A stretch of 25,113 nt of DNA from assembly GCA_955652265.1 (NCBI GenBank), contig CATPBD010000111.1, forward strand, positions 1 through 25,113. The letters are read 5' to 3'. The DNA is from an uncultured Gemmatimonadaceae bacterium (GTDB lineage Bacteria > Gemmatimonadota > Gemmatimonadetes > Gemmatimonadales > Gemmatimonadaceae). The position numbers and the translations under genes are program-made. Each line of letters starts with the position of its first letter. The stretch's first letter is position 1. Below are positions 7,486 to 14,605 of the stretch, piece after piece. The notes below the pieces were generated by a model. That model had not been told where the DNA came from and searched no databases. It saw nothing but the letters and a program-made list of their open reading frames with translations.

Positions 7486-9480
7486 ATGCATGTACGAGCG
7501 CTGCTTGCGGCGTCGCTACTTGCGTCCTCGCCCCGTATTGTCGGCGGCCAATCTGCAGCGACCGCGCGTGTCGTCATCGACGCAACGCGCGTCGAAGCTA
7601 AGATCAGCCCCACACTCTACGGACAGTTCGCCGAGCTGATGTTCGGCGGTGTCAAGCGCGGAGTGCACGCCGAGCTGCTGCTCGATCGTGGCTTTGAGGA
7701 GCCGCCCAATGCGATTGGGCTCCCGCGATATTGGGAGCGCTATCCCGACGACAGAAACGACGACTACGGCCTTCATTTTCGTTGGGACGATTCGGTTGCC
7801 TACCCTGTCTCGACGGAGCTCCTGGAACCGCCACCGGTGGAGCACTCGCTCCGGATAGACGCCGGGCCTGGCGTCCTCGAGCGACATGGCGTTTTCCAGC
7901 CGCATGTCGCCGTGAATGCCGGGACTTTGTATCGCGGGTACGCCTGGATGAAAACGACCGGCTACACCGGTCGAGTCGTGATGGCGCTCGAGTCCGACGT
8001 CGACTCAAGCACCACATACGCACAAACCGAAGCGACGAACATCGCCGGAGATTGGCGGCGGTACGATTTTCTGTTGCGACCAACGCGCTCAGATCCTCTT
8101 GCAAGGCTTTCCATCCTCTTTCCCGGAACGGGGAGGGTCTGGCTCGACCAGGTCTCACTCATGCCCGAGACCGCTGTGAGCACCGCCCGACGCGATGTGT
8201 TCGAGCGTGTTCGCGCGTTACACCCTGCATTCATCCGCTGGCCTGGTGGCAACGTTGCCCAGGACTACCACTGGCAATGGGGCGTCGGCCCGCGCGACAA
8301 GCGCCCTACGTGGATCAACATCTCGTGGGGAAACGAGCCGGAGCCGAGCGACTTTGGCACCGACGAGTTCGTCGAGTTCAGCCGGAGTGTGGGAGCAGAG
8401 CCATCGATTACCGTGAACGTTGCGGGGCGCGGCGCGACGCCGGAGGAGGCAGCCGCCTGGGTCCAGTACTGCAATGGTTCGGCGAATTCGAAGTACGGCG
8501 CGATGCGCGCCGCGAACGGGCACCCGCAGCCGTTCGGGGTGAAATACTGGGAGATCGGGAACGAAATCTGGGGAAGCTGGGTGCGCGGACACTCGGATGC
8601 CGCCACGTACGCGCGCAACTTTCGTGTGTATCACGACGCGATGCGCGCCGTCGATCCAACGATCCGATTCATTGCAGTGGGGGACAACGACCTTGCCTGG
8701 AACCGCATCGTTCTCTCCCAGGTTGGTAATCAGATGGACTATCTCGCCATCCATCACTACTTCGGCGGAGATTCGCTCCAGCGGGATATCCACAACCTCG
8801 TGGCCCGACCGCTGCATTTCGAGCGCTTCTACGAGCAAGTTGCGGCCCAGATCCGGGAACTCGTTCCCAATCATCCTGTGAGGCTCGCTATCAACGAGTG
8901 GGGCCTGGATCTGGCCGAGGCGCGCCAATACTCGATGGACGCGGCGCTCTACGGGGCGAGACTGATGAACGTCTTCGAGCGCTCGGCTCCTCTCGTCGGA
9001 ATGAGCGCGGTATCGGACATGGTGAACGGCTGGCCGGGCGGCATCGTGCAGGCGGGGCGCACGGGCGTTTTCGTGTCGCCGATTTATTACGTCAACGCGA
9101 TGTATGCCACGCATCTGGGCGCCGAGCGACTGCGAACGAGTGTCGAAAGCCCCACCTTCAGTTCCTCGCAGGAGGGCCAATCAATTCCGGCCCTTGACGC
9201 AGTCGCGAGCCGATCGGCAGACGGCAAGACGATCTACGTGAAGCTCGTCAACACGGATGTGTCGCGCACCCTCGAAACGCGTTTCGAGATACGTGGTGCG
9301 AATGTAGCAGGAGTGGGCGAACGCGATCTGCTCGACGCCTCGGCGCCAAACTCGCGCAACGGTTTCGCGACCCCGGACGCCATCGCGCCGCGAAGCGAGC
9401 GCTTCGCAGCAGGGCAGACTTTCACAGTGGCCCTTCCCCGACAATCGGTTTCAGTTGTGACGCTGCACATTATCCCGTGA
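7486..9480 (+). CDS. Secreted alpha-L-arabinofuranosidase-like glycoside hydrolase (GH51)
   Basis: The 664-residue product starts with a signal peptide (cleavage probably near GGQS, residue 22). GH51 features are the N-terminal ISPTLYGQFAE, a WPGGN sugar-binding motif (IRWPGGNVAQDYHW), the acid/base Glu360 in YWEIGNEIWG and the nucleophile Glu471 in AINEWG on strand 7 of the TIM barrel, plus a C-terminal beta domain. Residues about 120-230 form an inserted beta-sandwich resembling CBM4/9 domains, as in plant and Bacteroidetes GH51 enzymes. It should release terminal arabinofuranosyl residues from arabinoxylan or arabinan outside the cytoplasm. I start at ATG 7486; GTG 7483 is possible. It is the only obvious carbohydrate enzyme here, so no utilisation locus is visible. 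Confidence 0.92.
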   Translation: MHVRALLAASLLASSPRIVGGQSAATARVVIDATRVEAKISPTLYGQFAELMFGGVKRGVHAELLLDRGFEEPPNAIGLPRYWERYPDDRNDDYGLHFRWDDSVAYPVSTELLEPPPVEHSLRIDAGPGVLERHGVFQPHVAVNAGTLYRGYAWMKTTGYTGRVVMALESDVDSSTTYAQTEATNIAGDWRRYDFLLRPTRSDPLARLSILFPGTGRVWLDQVSLMPETAVSTARRDVFERVRALHPAFIRWPGGNVAQDYHWQWGVGPRDKRPTWINISWGNEPEPSDFGTDEFVEFSRSVGAEPSITVNVAGRGATPEEAAAWVQYCNGSANSKYGAMRAANGHPQPFGVKYWEIGNEIWGSWVRGHSDAATYARNFRVYHDAMRAVDPTIRFIAVGDNDLAWNRIVLSQVGNQMDYLAIHHYFGGDSLQRDIHNLVARPLHFERFYEQVAAQIRELVPNHPVRLAINEWGLDLAEARQYSMDAALYGARLMNVFERSAPLVGMSAVSDMVNGWPGGIVQAGRTGVFVSPIYYVNAMYATHLGAERLRTSVESPTFSSSQEGQSIPALDAVASRSADGKTIYVKLVNTDVSRTLETRFEIRGANVAGVGERDLLDASAPNSRNGFATPDAIAPRSERFAAGQTFTVALPRQSVSVVTLHIIP

Positions 9481-9518
9481 GCGATGCTCGCTCGCGTCAT
9501 CAATGAGGGAGGCGAAAA

Positions 9519-9842
9519 ATGTTCAGACCAAAAGGACCAGCATGCCAGAGCTGCGGAATGCCGCTGAGCAAAGATCCGCTCGGCGGCGGCACCAACGCCG
9601 ATGGGAGTCGTACTACTGAGTACTGCAGTCACTGTTACCGGAGGGGCGCATTCACCCAACCGGACATCACGGCCGCTGAGATGACGACGCTCGTCCAAGG
9701 GAAGCTGCGCTCGATGCACTTGCCCGGCTTTCTGGCGAGAATGTTTGCGAAGGAAGTTCCGACGCTCCGGCGGTGGAGGAATCAGGGCCGACGAGCCGAG
9801 GCTCAGCGAGATCGAGCCAGCGAGTCCGCCGCCGCGCCATAG
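9519..9842 (+). CDS. Zinc-ribbon protein (PF12674-type)
   Basis: A 107-residue protein with two CxxC pairs, Cys9/Cys12 (CQSCGMPL) and Cys36/Cys39 (YCSHCY), separated by a Gly-rich loop. This is the putative zinc ribbon of small proteins of unknown function, usually 80-90 residues long. The C-terminal 35 residues are strongly basic then Ala-rich and may be a tail or a start/stop artefact, although the frame stays open. An AGGGAGGCG ribosome binding site lies just before ATG 9519. It lies 38 bp after the arabinofuranosidase and its 3' end faces the minus-strand dioxygenase-like gene only 10 bp away. Confidence 0.82.
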   Translation: MFRPKGPACQSCGMPLSKDPLGGGTNADGSRTTEYCSHCYRRGAFTQPDITAAEMTTLVQGKLRSMHLPGFLARMFAKEVPTLRRWRNQGRRAEAQRDRASESAAAP

Positions 9843-9852
9843 TCGCAGCGGC

Positions 9853-10812
9853 CTACCCTGAAACTGGATGTGAGGCGGGTGGGTGAAGCGGCGGAAGCTG
9901 CGACTCGATTTCCGAGCGGTGCGGCTCCAACCACGGCGGCAGCACGAGGTGCTCCCCGAGAGAAGCTGGATCCTCGTCGACGGCGAAGCCCGGTCCGTCG
10001 GTGGCGAGCTCGAAAAGCACGCCGCCGGGCTCGAGGAAATAGACCGACTTGAACCAGAAGCGGTCGATGACTTCGGTCGGGCGACGACGCGCGCGTTCTA
10101 TGCGATCGCGCACCTGCAGCTCGGTGTCGACGTCGGGGACCCGCCACGCGACGTGGTGAACGCCACCGGTTCCCCAGCGGCCGCGGTCAGCGTCGGGAAT
10201 CTCCTGAATCTCGAGGTACCGCCCTGAGCCTCCGCCGTCGAGGCCGAAGGCCGTCCACTCGTTTTCCTGGCCAAGGTCCACAAACCCCAGCACGCCGGTA
10301 AGAAAAGCAGCGGTGCTCCCCAGATCGCGCTCCCAAAGTCGAACGGAGTGAAGCCCGCGAATTTGTCGCTCCACCGGAACGGGACTCGCCGACCAGGGTG
10401 TGAACGCACGGTCGTCAGCCGTTTCATGAAGCGTGACGGGCAACCCATGCGGATCGGTGAATGGCAACGCCGCAGTTTGCCGACGCGTCTCGACTTCCCC
10501 GATCGATACTCCGTGTTCGACCAGGCGCTCCGACCAGTAATCGAGACCGCCGAGTGGAACGGCGAGCGATACTTCCATGGTGAGCCCGATTCCCGCTTTC
10601 GCGGGTGGCATCTCCGGCCACGGGAAGAATGTTATGTCGGTGCCGGGATGTCCTTCCCCGTCGGCGTAGAAAAGGTGGTACGTGCCGGGCGAATCCTGGT
10701 TGACACTTCTCTTCACGAGACGCATGCCAAGTACGCCGGAGTAGAAGTCGACGTTCTCCTGCACGTCGCCGGCTATGCAGGTCACATGATGAAGTCCACG
10801 GATCTCTGACAT
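9853..10812 (-). CDS. Ring-cleaving dioxygenase-like protein (MhqO/PcpA, vicinal oxygen chelate family)
   Basis: The 319-residue protein consists of two vicinal-oxygen-chelate repeats: GLHHVTCIAGD and FYSGVLGMRLVKR in the first, GLHSVRLWE and GGVHHVAWRVPD in the second. Metal ligands by comparison with hydroquinone dioxygenase PcpA are His9 (or His8), His220 (or His219) and Glu268 (VLFELATD). Such enzymes cleave hydroquinone-type aromatics, or in Bacillus MhqO protect from quinones; substrate here is not predictable. The start codon has no Shine-Dalgarno. A TAGTCT element and a 10-bp palindrome sit directly upstream. The 3' end converges on the zinc-ribbon gene. The stop is TAG at 9853-9855. 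Confidence 0.9.
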   Translation of the reverse strand: MSEIRGLHHVTCIAGDVQENVDFYSGVLGMRLVKRSVNQDSPGTYHLFYADGEGHPGTDITFFPWPEMPPAKAGIGLTMEVSLAVPLGGLDYWSERLVEHGVSIGEVETRRQTAALPFTDPHGLPVTLHETADDRAFTPWSASPVPVERQIRGLHSVRLWERDLGSTAAFLTGVLGFVDLGQENEWTAFGLDGGGSGRYLEIQEIPDADRGRWGTGGVHHVAWRVPDVDTELQVRDRIERARRRPTEVIDRFWFKSVYFLEPGGVLFELATDGPGFAVDEDPASLGEHLVLPPWLEPHRSEIESQLPPLHPPASHPVSG

Positions 10813-10813
10813 T

Positions 10814-10823
10814 GTCTGCAGAC
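10814..10823. promoter_or_regulatory. Perfect 10-bp palindrome at the start of the dioxygenase-like gene
   Basis: GTCTGCAGAC is its own reverse complement and lies one base before the start codon of the minus-strand gene at 10812. The usual ribosome-binding position is occupied by it. It could be a repressor operator or a chance PstI-containing palindrome. No matching second copy was seen nearby. Confidence 0.3.
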
Positions 10824-10882
10824 TAAGGCTTCAGCGCACTCGTCGCCAGTTCACCTGCCACGCGGGGCGACCTTCATCTCTC

Positions 10883-10910
10883 TGGACTTCCGGTTCTGCT
10901 GACGTAAAAT
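10883..10910 (+). promoter_or_regulatory. Candidate sigma-70 promoter for the 11002 lipoprotein gene
   Basis: A TGGACT hexamer (10883-10888) and TAAAAT (10905-10910) are separated by 16 bp, matching 4 of 6 and 5 of 6 consensus positions. A perfect TTGACA occurs further on at 10925-10930, but no good -10 element follows at 16-18 bp. The rest of the 190-bp gap between the dioxygenase-like gene and the lipoprotein shows no gene. Confidence 0.4.
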
Positions 10911-10990
10911 GTCACCAGCGCCGGTTGACAGCCGATTATTCTTGTGCGCGCGAGCCAACCCACCGGCAAGGAGTCCCGGAGGACGACCTT

Positions 10991-11012
10991 ATGCAATCAC
11001 GATGCAATCACG
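10991..11012 (+). repeat. 11-bp tandem duplication covering a start codon
   Basis: ATGCAATCACG occurs twice back to back (10991-11001 and 11002-11012). The second copy opens the lipoprotein frame. The first copy is out of frame and would be read from GGAGG at 10978-10982, ending after 16 codons at TGA 11039-11041. The unit length of 11 is not a multiple of three, so the two ATGs are in different frames. Confidence 0.9.
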
Positions 11013-11559
11013 CCTGGCCGCTGCCGCGGCGCTTGCCCTGACCGCCGGACTCAACGACTGCGCATCCGCGAGCACTACCGTCGCCAATAGCGCGCAGACG
11101 AGCAAGGTGGTGGCAGTCACGGAAAACACCGTGCTCACGCGGCGTGAGACCGCGCCCCATGAGGACGTCGTCGTTCTGGTCTCACCAGATTCGGTGTTGA
11201 CGGCGCTTCGGGCAGCCTACGCCGACATCGGAGTAGAGGTGAAGTATTTCGACCCCGCCGCCCGCGAGATCGGCAATCTCGAATTCGTGAGAACGCGCAA
11301 GCTGGCGGGACGGCCGCTCAGCGAGTTCGTGAACTCCGGCTGGACCGTAACCGGACTGGCGGCGGACAGCTATCGGGTCACGATGCTGCTGGTTTCGACG
11401 GTGAAGGTGGAGGGAGGCAGCTCGAGAGTCGAGACGCGGTTCCAGTCTCGAGCCGACGACCCCGCACACGGAACTTCAGCGGGCGCAATGGGGTGCCAGT
11501 CGCTCGGTACTCTGGAGCAGATGCTGCACGCAGCGCTCAGAGACAAGCTCGGGCGATAG
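11002..11559 (+). CDS. Predicted secreted or lipid-anchored protein, unknown function
   Basis: From ATG 11002 the product is 185 residues with a short signal peptide (MQSRLAAAAALALTAG) and a Cys in GLNDCASAS. The residue before Cys is Asp, unusual for a lipobox, so lipidation is uncertain. The mature domain has strand-rich segments (DVVVLVSPDSVLTALRAAY, VEVKYFDPAAREIGNLEF, YRVTMLLVSTVKVEGG) and a helix before the end (LGTLEQMLHAALRDKLG). I do not recognise the family. ATG 11002 is preferred over an in-frame ATG at 10909, because it begins a signal peptide. The gene lies 15 bp from the convergent thrS end. The 11-bp duplication moves the GGAGG ribosome binding site 19 nt from this ATG. Confidence 0.75.
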   Translation: MQSRLAAAAALALTAGLNDCASASTTVANSAQTSKVVAVTENTVLTRRETAPHEDVVVLVSPDSVLTALRAAYADIGVEVKYFDPAAREIGNLEFVRTRKLAGRPLSEFVNSGWTVTGLAADSYRVTMLLVSTVKVEGGSSRVETRFQSRADDPAHGTSAGAMGCQSLGTLEQMLHAALRDKLGR

Positions 11560-11574
11560 TCCGTCGTGGTCCCA

Positions 11575-13491
11575 TCATGGCCCGAGCGCCCGCGTCGCGA
11601 GCTCGCCATCGACGCGTGCAATGAAGTTGGAGACCGTTAGTACATCCTGCTTCTTCCCCGCCCCGCGCACCCTGAGCGCGATAGAGTCGGCCTCGGCTTC
11701 GCGCTTCCCGACAACTGCCATGTAGGGGATCTTCATCATCTCGCCCTCACGGATGCGGTAGTTCAACGTGTCCGAGCGGTCGTCGAGATGCACGCGCACT
11801 CCTCGTGCCTTGAGGCGCTCGACCACTGACTGCGCAAATCCCTTAACCTCATCAGCGATTGGAATCACGCGCACCTGCTCCGGTGCCAGCCAGAGCGGAA
11901 ACGCGCCGGCGTAGTGCTCGATCAATCCTCCCACGAATCTTTCCATCGAGCCGACGAGGACGCGATGCAGCATGGTCGGCCGATGGGGCGAGTTGTCGGC
12001 GCCGGTGTACTCCAGGCCGAATCGTTCGGGGAGATTGAAGTCGAGCTGCACTGTAGGCCCCTGCCACTTTCGTCCAATCGCATCGATCAGCTTGAAGTCG
12101 AGCTTCGGACCATAGAACGCGCCGCCGCCCTCGTCGAGCGTGTATTCCTGTCCGCGCTTTCGTAGAACTTCGGCCAGAGTTTGTTCCGCCTGCTTCCACT
12201 GCTCCGGGCTGCCCAGCGCCTTATCGGGGCGAGTGGCGAGCTCAATGGTATACGGATAGCCGAAGGTCTTGAGCATCTCGTCGCACAGGTCGAGCAAGCG
12301 CTCGACCTCGGACGGCACCTGCTCCAGCGTACAGAAAATGTGCGCGTCGTCCTGAGTGAAGCCCCGCACGCGCATCATCCCGTGCAAAACTCCGCTTCGC
12401 TCGTAGCGATAGACCGCTCCGAACTCGGCGTACCGGATCGGCAAGTCGCGATACGATCTCGGGTGCGCCTGGTAGATGCAAATATGTCCGGGACAGTTCA
12501 TGGGCTTAGGACGATAGCCGGTGCCCTCTACATCCATCGCGCCGAACATGTTCTCCTTGAAGTTCTCGAGGTGCCCGGAGATCTGAAAGAGGCGCTCGTT
12601 CATGATGTGCGGCGTGTAGACGAGGTCGTAACCGTGACGGAGAATGAGTGCTCTCTCGTACTCCTCGATCTCGTTGCGGATGATCGCGCCCTTGGGATGC
12701 CACAGAATGAGGCCAGGTCCGACGCGCGGATCGGTCGAGTACAAGTCGAGCTGATGCGCGAGCACGCGGTGGTCGCGCCGCTTTGCCTCCTCCAGCTGAT
12801 GGAGGTGAGCCTCGAGATCTTCCTTCCTGAAGAACGCCGTCGCGTAGATGCGCTGCAGCATCTGCCGGTGCTCGTCGCCGCGCCAGTACGCGCCGGCGGT
12901 GTGCAGAAGCTTGAAGTTCTTGAGGTACGAGGTGTCGGGAACGTGCGGTCCCTTGCAGAGATCGATGAATGGACCGTCCGTATAGGTCGAGATGATCTCG
13001 TCGTCGGAGAATTCGCCCAGGCGCTCGAGCTTGAGTGGGTCGTCGGCGAAGCGCTTCCGCGCTTCCGTTTGCGAGACCTCTTCGCGGACGAATGGGAATT
13101 TCTCCGCGATCACCTTCTTCATTTCCGACTCGAACTTGTCGAGATCCTCGGGAGTAAAAGGCTCCTTTACTTCGAAGTCGTAGTAAAAGCCGTCTTCGAT
13201 CGCGGGGCCGAAGCCGATTTTGGCGTCGGGTCGGAGCCGGCGCACAGCAGTAGCGAGAATGTGCGCGCCCGAGTGTCGGAGCACGGCGAGCGACTCGGGA
13301 TCTTTCTCCGTAATTACCCGGAAATCTCCGCCTTTGCGCAACGGAGTATTCAGATCCAGCACCTCTCCGTCTACTACGACCGCGATCGCATCGCGCAGCA
13401 GCCTCGGCCCAATCGATGCGACGATGTCGCGCGGCAGAGCGCCTTCGGGAGCTTCACGGGTGGCGCCGTCGGGGAGCCTCAGCGTCAACAT
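11575..13491 (-). CDS. thrS: Threonine--tRNA ligase (ThrRS)
   Basis: The 638-residue product has full bacterial ThrRS architecture: TGS domain (1-60), editing domain with HSGAH (His73/His77) and CKGPH (Cys179/His183), the class II core with motif 1-like sequence, the zinc site starting at Cys333 in MNCPGH, motif 2 around RYERSGVLHGMMRVRGF, and the anticodon-binding domain (from about 535: QVRVIPIADEV). It charges tRNA-Thr and hydrolyses Ser-tRNA(Thr). The start ATG 13491 has no Shine-Dalgarno. An AT-rich AATTAT element lies 6 nt upstream, so translation may be leaderless. It diverges from the BON protein gene and converges on the lipoprotein ending at 11559. Confidence 0.98.
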   Translation of the reverse strand: MLTLRLPDGATREAPEGALPRDIVASIGPRLLRDAIAVVVDGEVLDLNTPLRKGGDFRVITEKDPESLAVLRHSGAHILATAVRRLRPDAKIGFGPAIEDGFYYDFEVKEPFTPEDLDKFESEMKKVIAEKFPFVREEVSQTEARKRFADDPLKLERLGEFSDDEIISTYTDGPFIDLCKGPHVPDTSYLKNFKLLHTAGAYWRGDEHRQMLQRIYATAFFRKEDLEAHLHQLEEAKRRDHRVLAHQLDLYSTDPRVGPGLILWHPKGAIIRNEIEEYERALILRHGYDLVYTPHIMNERLFQISGHLENFKENMFGAMDVEGTGYRPKPMNCPGHICIYQAHPRSYRDLPIRYAEFGAVYRYERSGVLHGMMRVRGFTQDDAHIFCTLEQVPSEVERLLDLCDEMLKTFGYPYTIELATRPDKALGSPEQWKQAEQTLAEVLRKRGQEYTLDEGGGAFYGPKLDFKLIDAIGRKWQGPTVQLDFNLPERFGLEYTGADNSPHRPTMLHRVLVGSMERFVGGLIEHYAGAFPLWLAPEQVRVIPIADEVKGFAQSVVERLKARGVRVHLDDRSDTLNYRIREGEMMKIPYMAVVGKREAEADSIALRVRGAGKKQDVLTVSNFIARVDGELATRALGP

Positions 13492-13493
13492 TT

Positions 13494-13502
13494 TGGTATA
13501 AT
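13494..13502 (+). promoter_or_regulatory. Extended -10 promoter for the BON-protein gene
   Basis: TGGTATAAT combines a TGn extension with a consensus TATAAT (13497-13502). No convincing -35 hexamer exists at 16-18 bp, as is common for extended -10 promoters. Transcription would start near 13509, giving a leader of about 70 nt to ATG 13580. It overlaps the presumed minus-strand -10 of thrS. Confidence 0.55.
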
Positions 13503-13579
13503 TTCGAGTACTGCGGATGGCCTTTATTTTGCTCCCCGTTAAGCTATCGTTTGCAGAAACCCTTCGCTACAGGCACCCT

Positions 13580-14449
13580 ATGTCCCCCTTCCGTTATCGT
13601 GACGAGCCACCTTACATCTACGATGAAGAAGAAGAGGAATCTTCTTCGCGTAACGCACTCTATATTGCCATCGGGGCGGCAGCCGGCTTTGCGGCCGGTG
13701 TGCTAATGGCAGAGCGATTCGGAGGCTTCAAGGGATTGACGGACAGGATCAAGGACACGTTCGGCGGCGGAGCCGGTGAGGAGGAGAACGTCGACTACGA
13801 AGGCCTCGACGAAGACGAGTTCGACCCCGACTTCGACGATGAAGTCGATACGCCGAAATCATCTCTGAACGGTGCAGAAGAGCTGGAAGAACGAGTACTC
13901 GAAGCGTTCAGAAATGATCCGACACTCTGTGAGCGGGCGGTGGATATCGGCGCCGTGGAAGACGGAATAATCGAGCTCACGGGTTGGGTCAACTCCGACG
14001 AAGAAGCGCATCAGGCCGTCGTCGTCGCGCGGGGAGTGCCGGGAGTGGAGACGGTGGTGAACCGGCTCGTGATTCGCACTGACGAAGCCCTGTTCGGCGA
14101 CGCCGCGCATCGCTACGAGGATGGCGATCCGGCATTCACCGAGCGCCACTGGGAAGGCCAGCAGGTAGGAACAGGCCGCAGGAGACAGGGAAACTCTACA
14201 GAAGTCGATCGCCACGCCGATCCGCGCAATGTTCTCGAGGATCGTTCGCTCAAGGAAGATCGCGCATTCATGGCCGCGGCGGATGAGATTCCGGACACAG
14301 CGGAGCGCCGCACGAAGACCAAGAAAGCGGCGCGTGGTGGTAGGAACGACGGTTCGGCTGTGGCGCCGAGCGGAGTTCCGAAGGCGGATCACGTCGCTGA
14401 ACCTGACAGCGGGCCCGACGACCTTCCGAGACCGCGACCCAAGGCGTAA
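13580..14449 (+). CDS. YtxH-like membrane-anchored BON-domain protein
   Basis: From ATG 13580 the protein is 289 residues. The N-terminus is acidic (PYIYDEEEEESSS), followed by one membrane helix (ALYIAIGAAAGFAAGVLMA, 26-44), an acidic spacer (66-90, many Asp and Glu), and a BON domain at about 101-167 (VDIGAVEDGIIELTGWVNSDEE and GVPGVETVVNRLVI). The last 120 residues are basic and probably disordered, ending PRPRPKA. BON domains bind phospholipid or partner proteins and often sit in the periplasm or at the envelope. An in-frame ATG at 13517 would add 21 residues, but the shorter start gives a normal cytoplasmic-side anchor. A clear Shine-Dalgarno is lacking. The role may be envelope stress or maintenance, which is inference. 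Confidence 0.85.
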   Translation: MSPFRYRDEPPYIYDEEEEESSSRNALYIAIGAAAGFAAGVLMAERFGGFKGLTDRIKDTFGGGAGEEENVDYEGLDEDEFDPDFDDEVDTPKSSLNGAEELEERVLEAFRNDPTLCERAVDIGAVEDGIIELTGWVNSDEEAHQAVVVARGVPGVETVVNRLVIRTDEALFGDAAHRYEDGDPAFTERHWEGQQVGTGRRRQGNSTEVDRHADPRNVLEDRSLKEDRAFMAAADEIPDTAERRTKTKKAARGGRNDGSAVAPSGVPKADHVAEPDSGPDDLPRPRPKA

Positions 14450-14460
14450 CGCGGCGTTGC

Positions 14461-14531
14461 GGTGCTGGGGGAGTTGAGCCCGCACGGCGCGGCGCATACC
14501 TGTCGCTCGTGCCCGCTCGCCCCTCAGCACC
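14461..14531 (+). other. Long imperfect inverted repeat (stem-loop) ahead of valS
   Basis: GGTGCTGGGGG (14461-14471) pairs with 14521-14531 through 11 base pairs including one G-U. Inside it GAGC (14476-14479) pairs with GCTC (14515-14518), and GCACGG (14482-14487) with 14507-14512, again with one G-U. The total is a 71-nt rod with internal loops in the 156-nt gap between the BON gene and valS. There is no T run behind it, so it is not an obvious terminator. It shows none of the T-box, SRP RNA or tmRNA signatures I know. Confidence 0.5.
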
Positions 14532-14605
14532 ACACATCTTACCTCGGATAGCATAGCGCGCGCGGTCTTACCCGCGAAAATGGCGCCGGTTAACTTGCGC
14601 CGGAG

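Noticed and set aside
8218..9180. 320-codon open frame opposite the GH51 gene
   Set aside because: It mirrors codon-position bias of the real gene and contains no recognisable domain.
9390..9407. Perfect 8-bp hairpin GCGAAGCG-AG-CGCTTCGC inside GH51
   Set aside because: It lies in a coding region, has a 2-nt loop and no partner elements; it fits codon use for RSERFA.
12181..13542. 453-codon open frame opposite thrS
   Set aside because: It is a GC-driven shadow of a highly conserved synthetase, with Val/Leu/Glu-rich low-information sequence and no motifs.
14450..14605. T-box, SRP RNA or tmRNA in the valS leader
   Set aside because: The GGTGCTG start resembles SRP RNA at first sight, but the conserved GGAAGGAAGCAG-type core and T-box specifier/T-loop motifs are absent.
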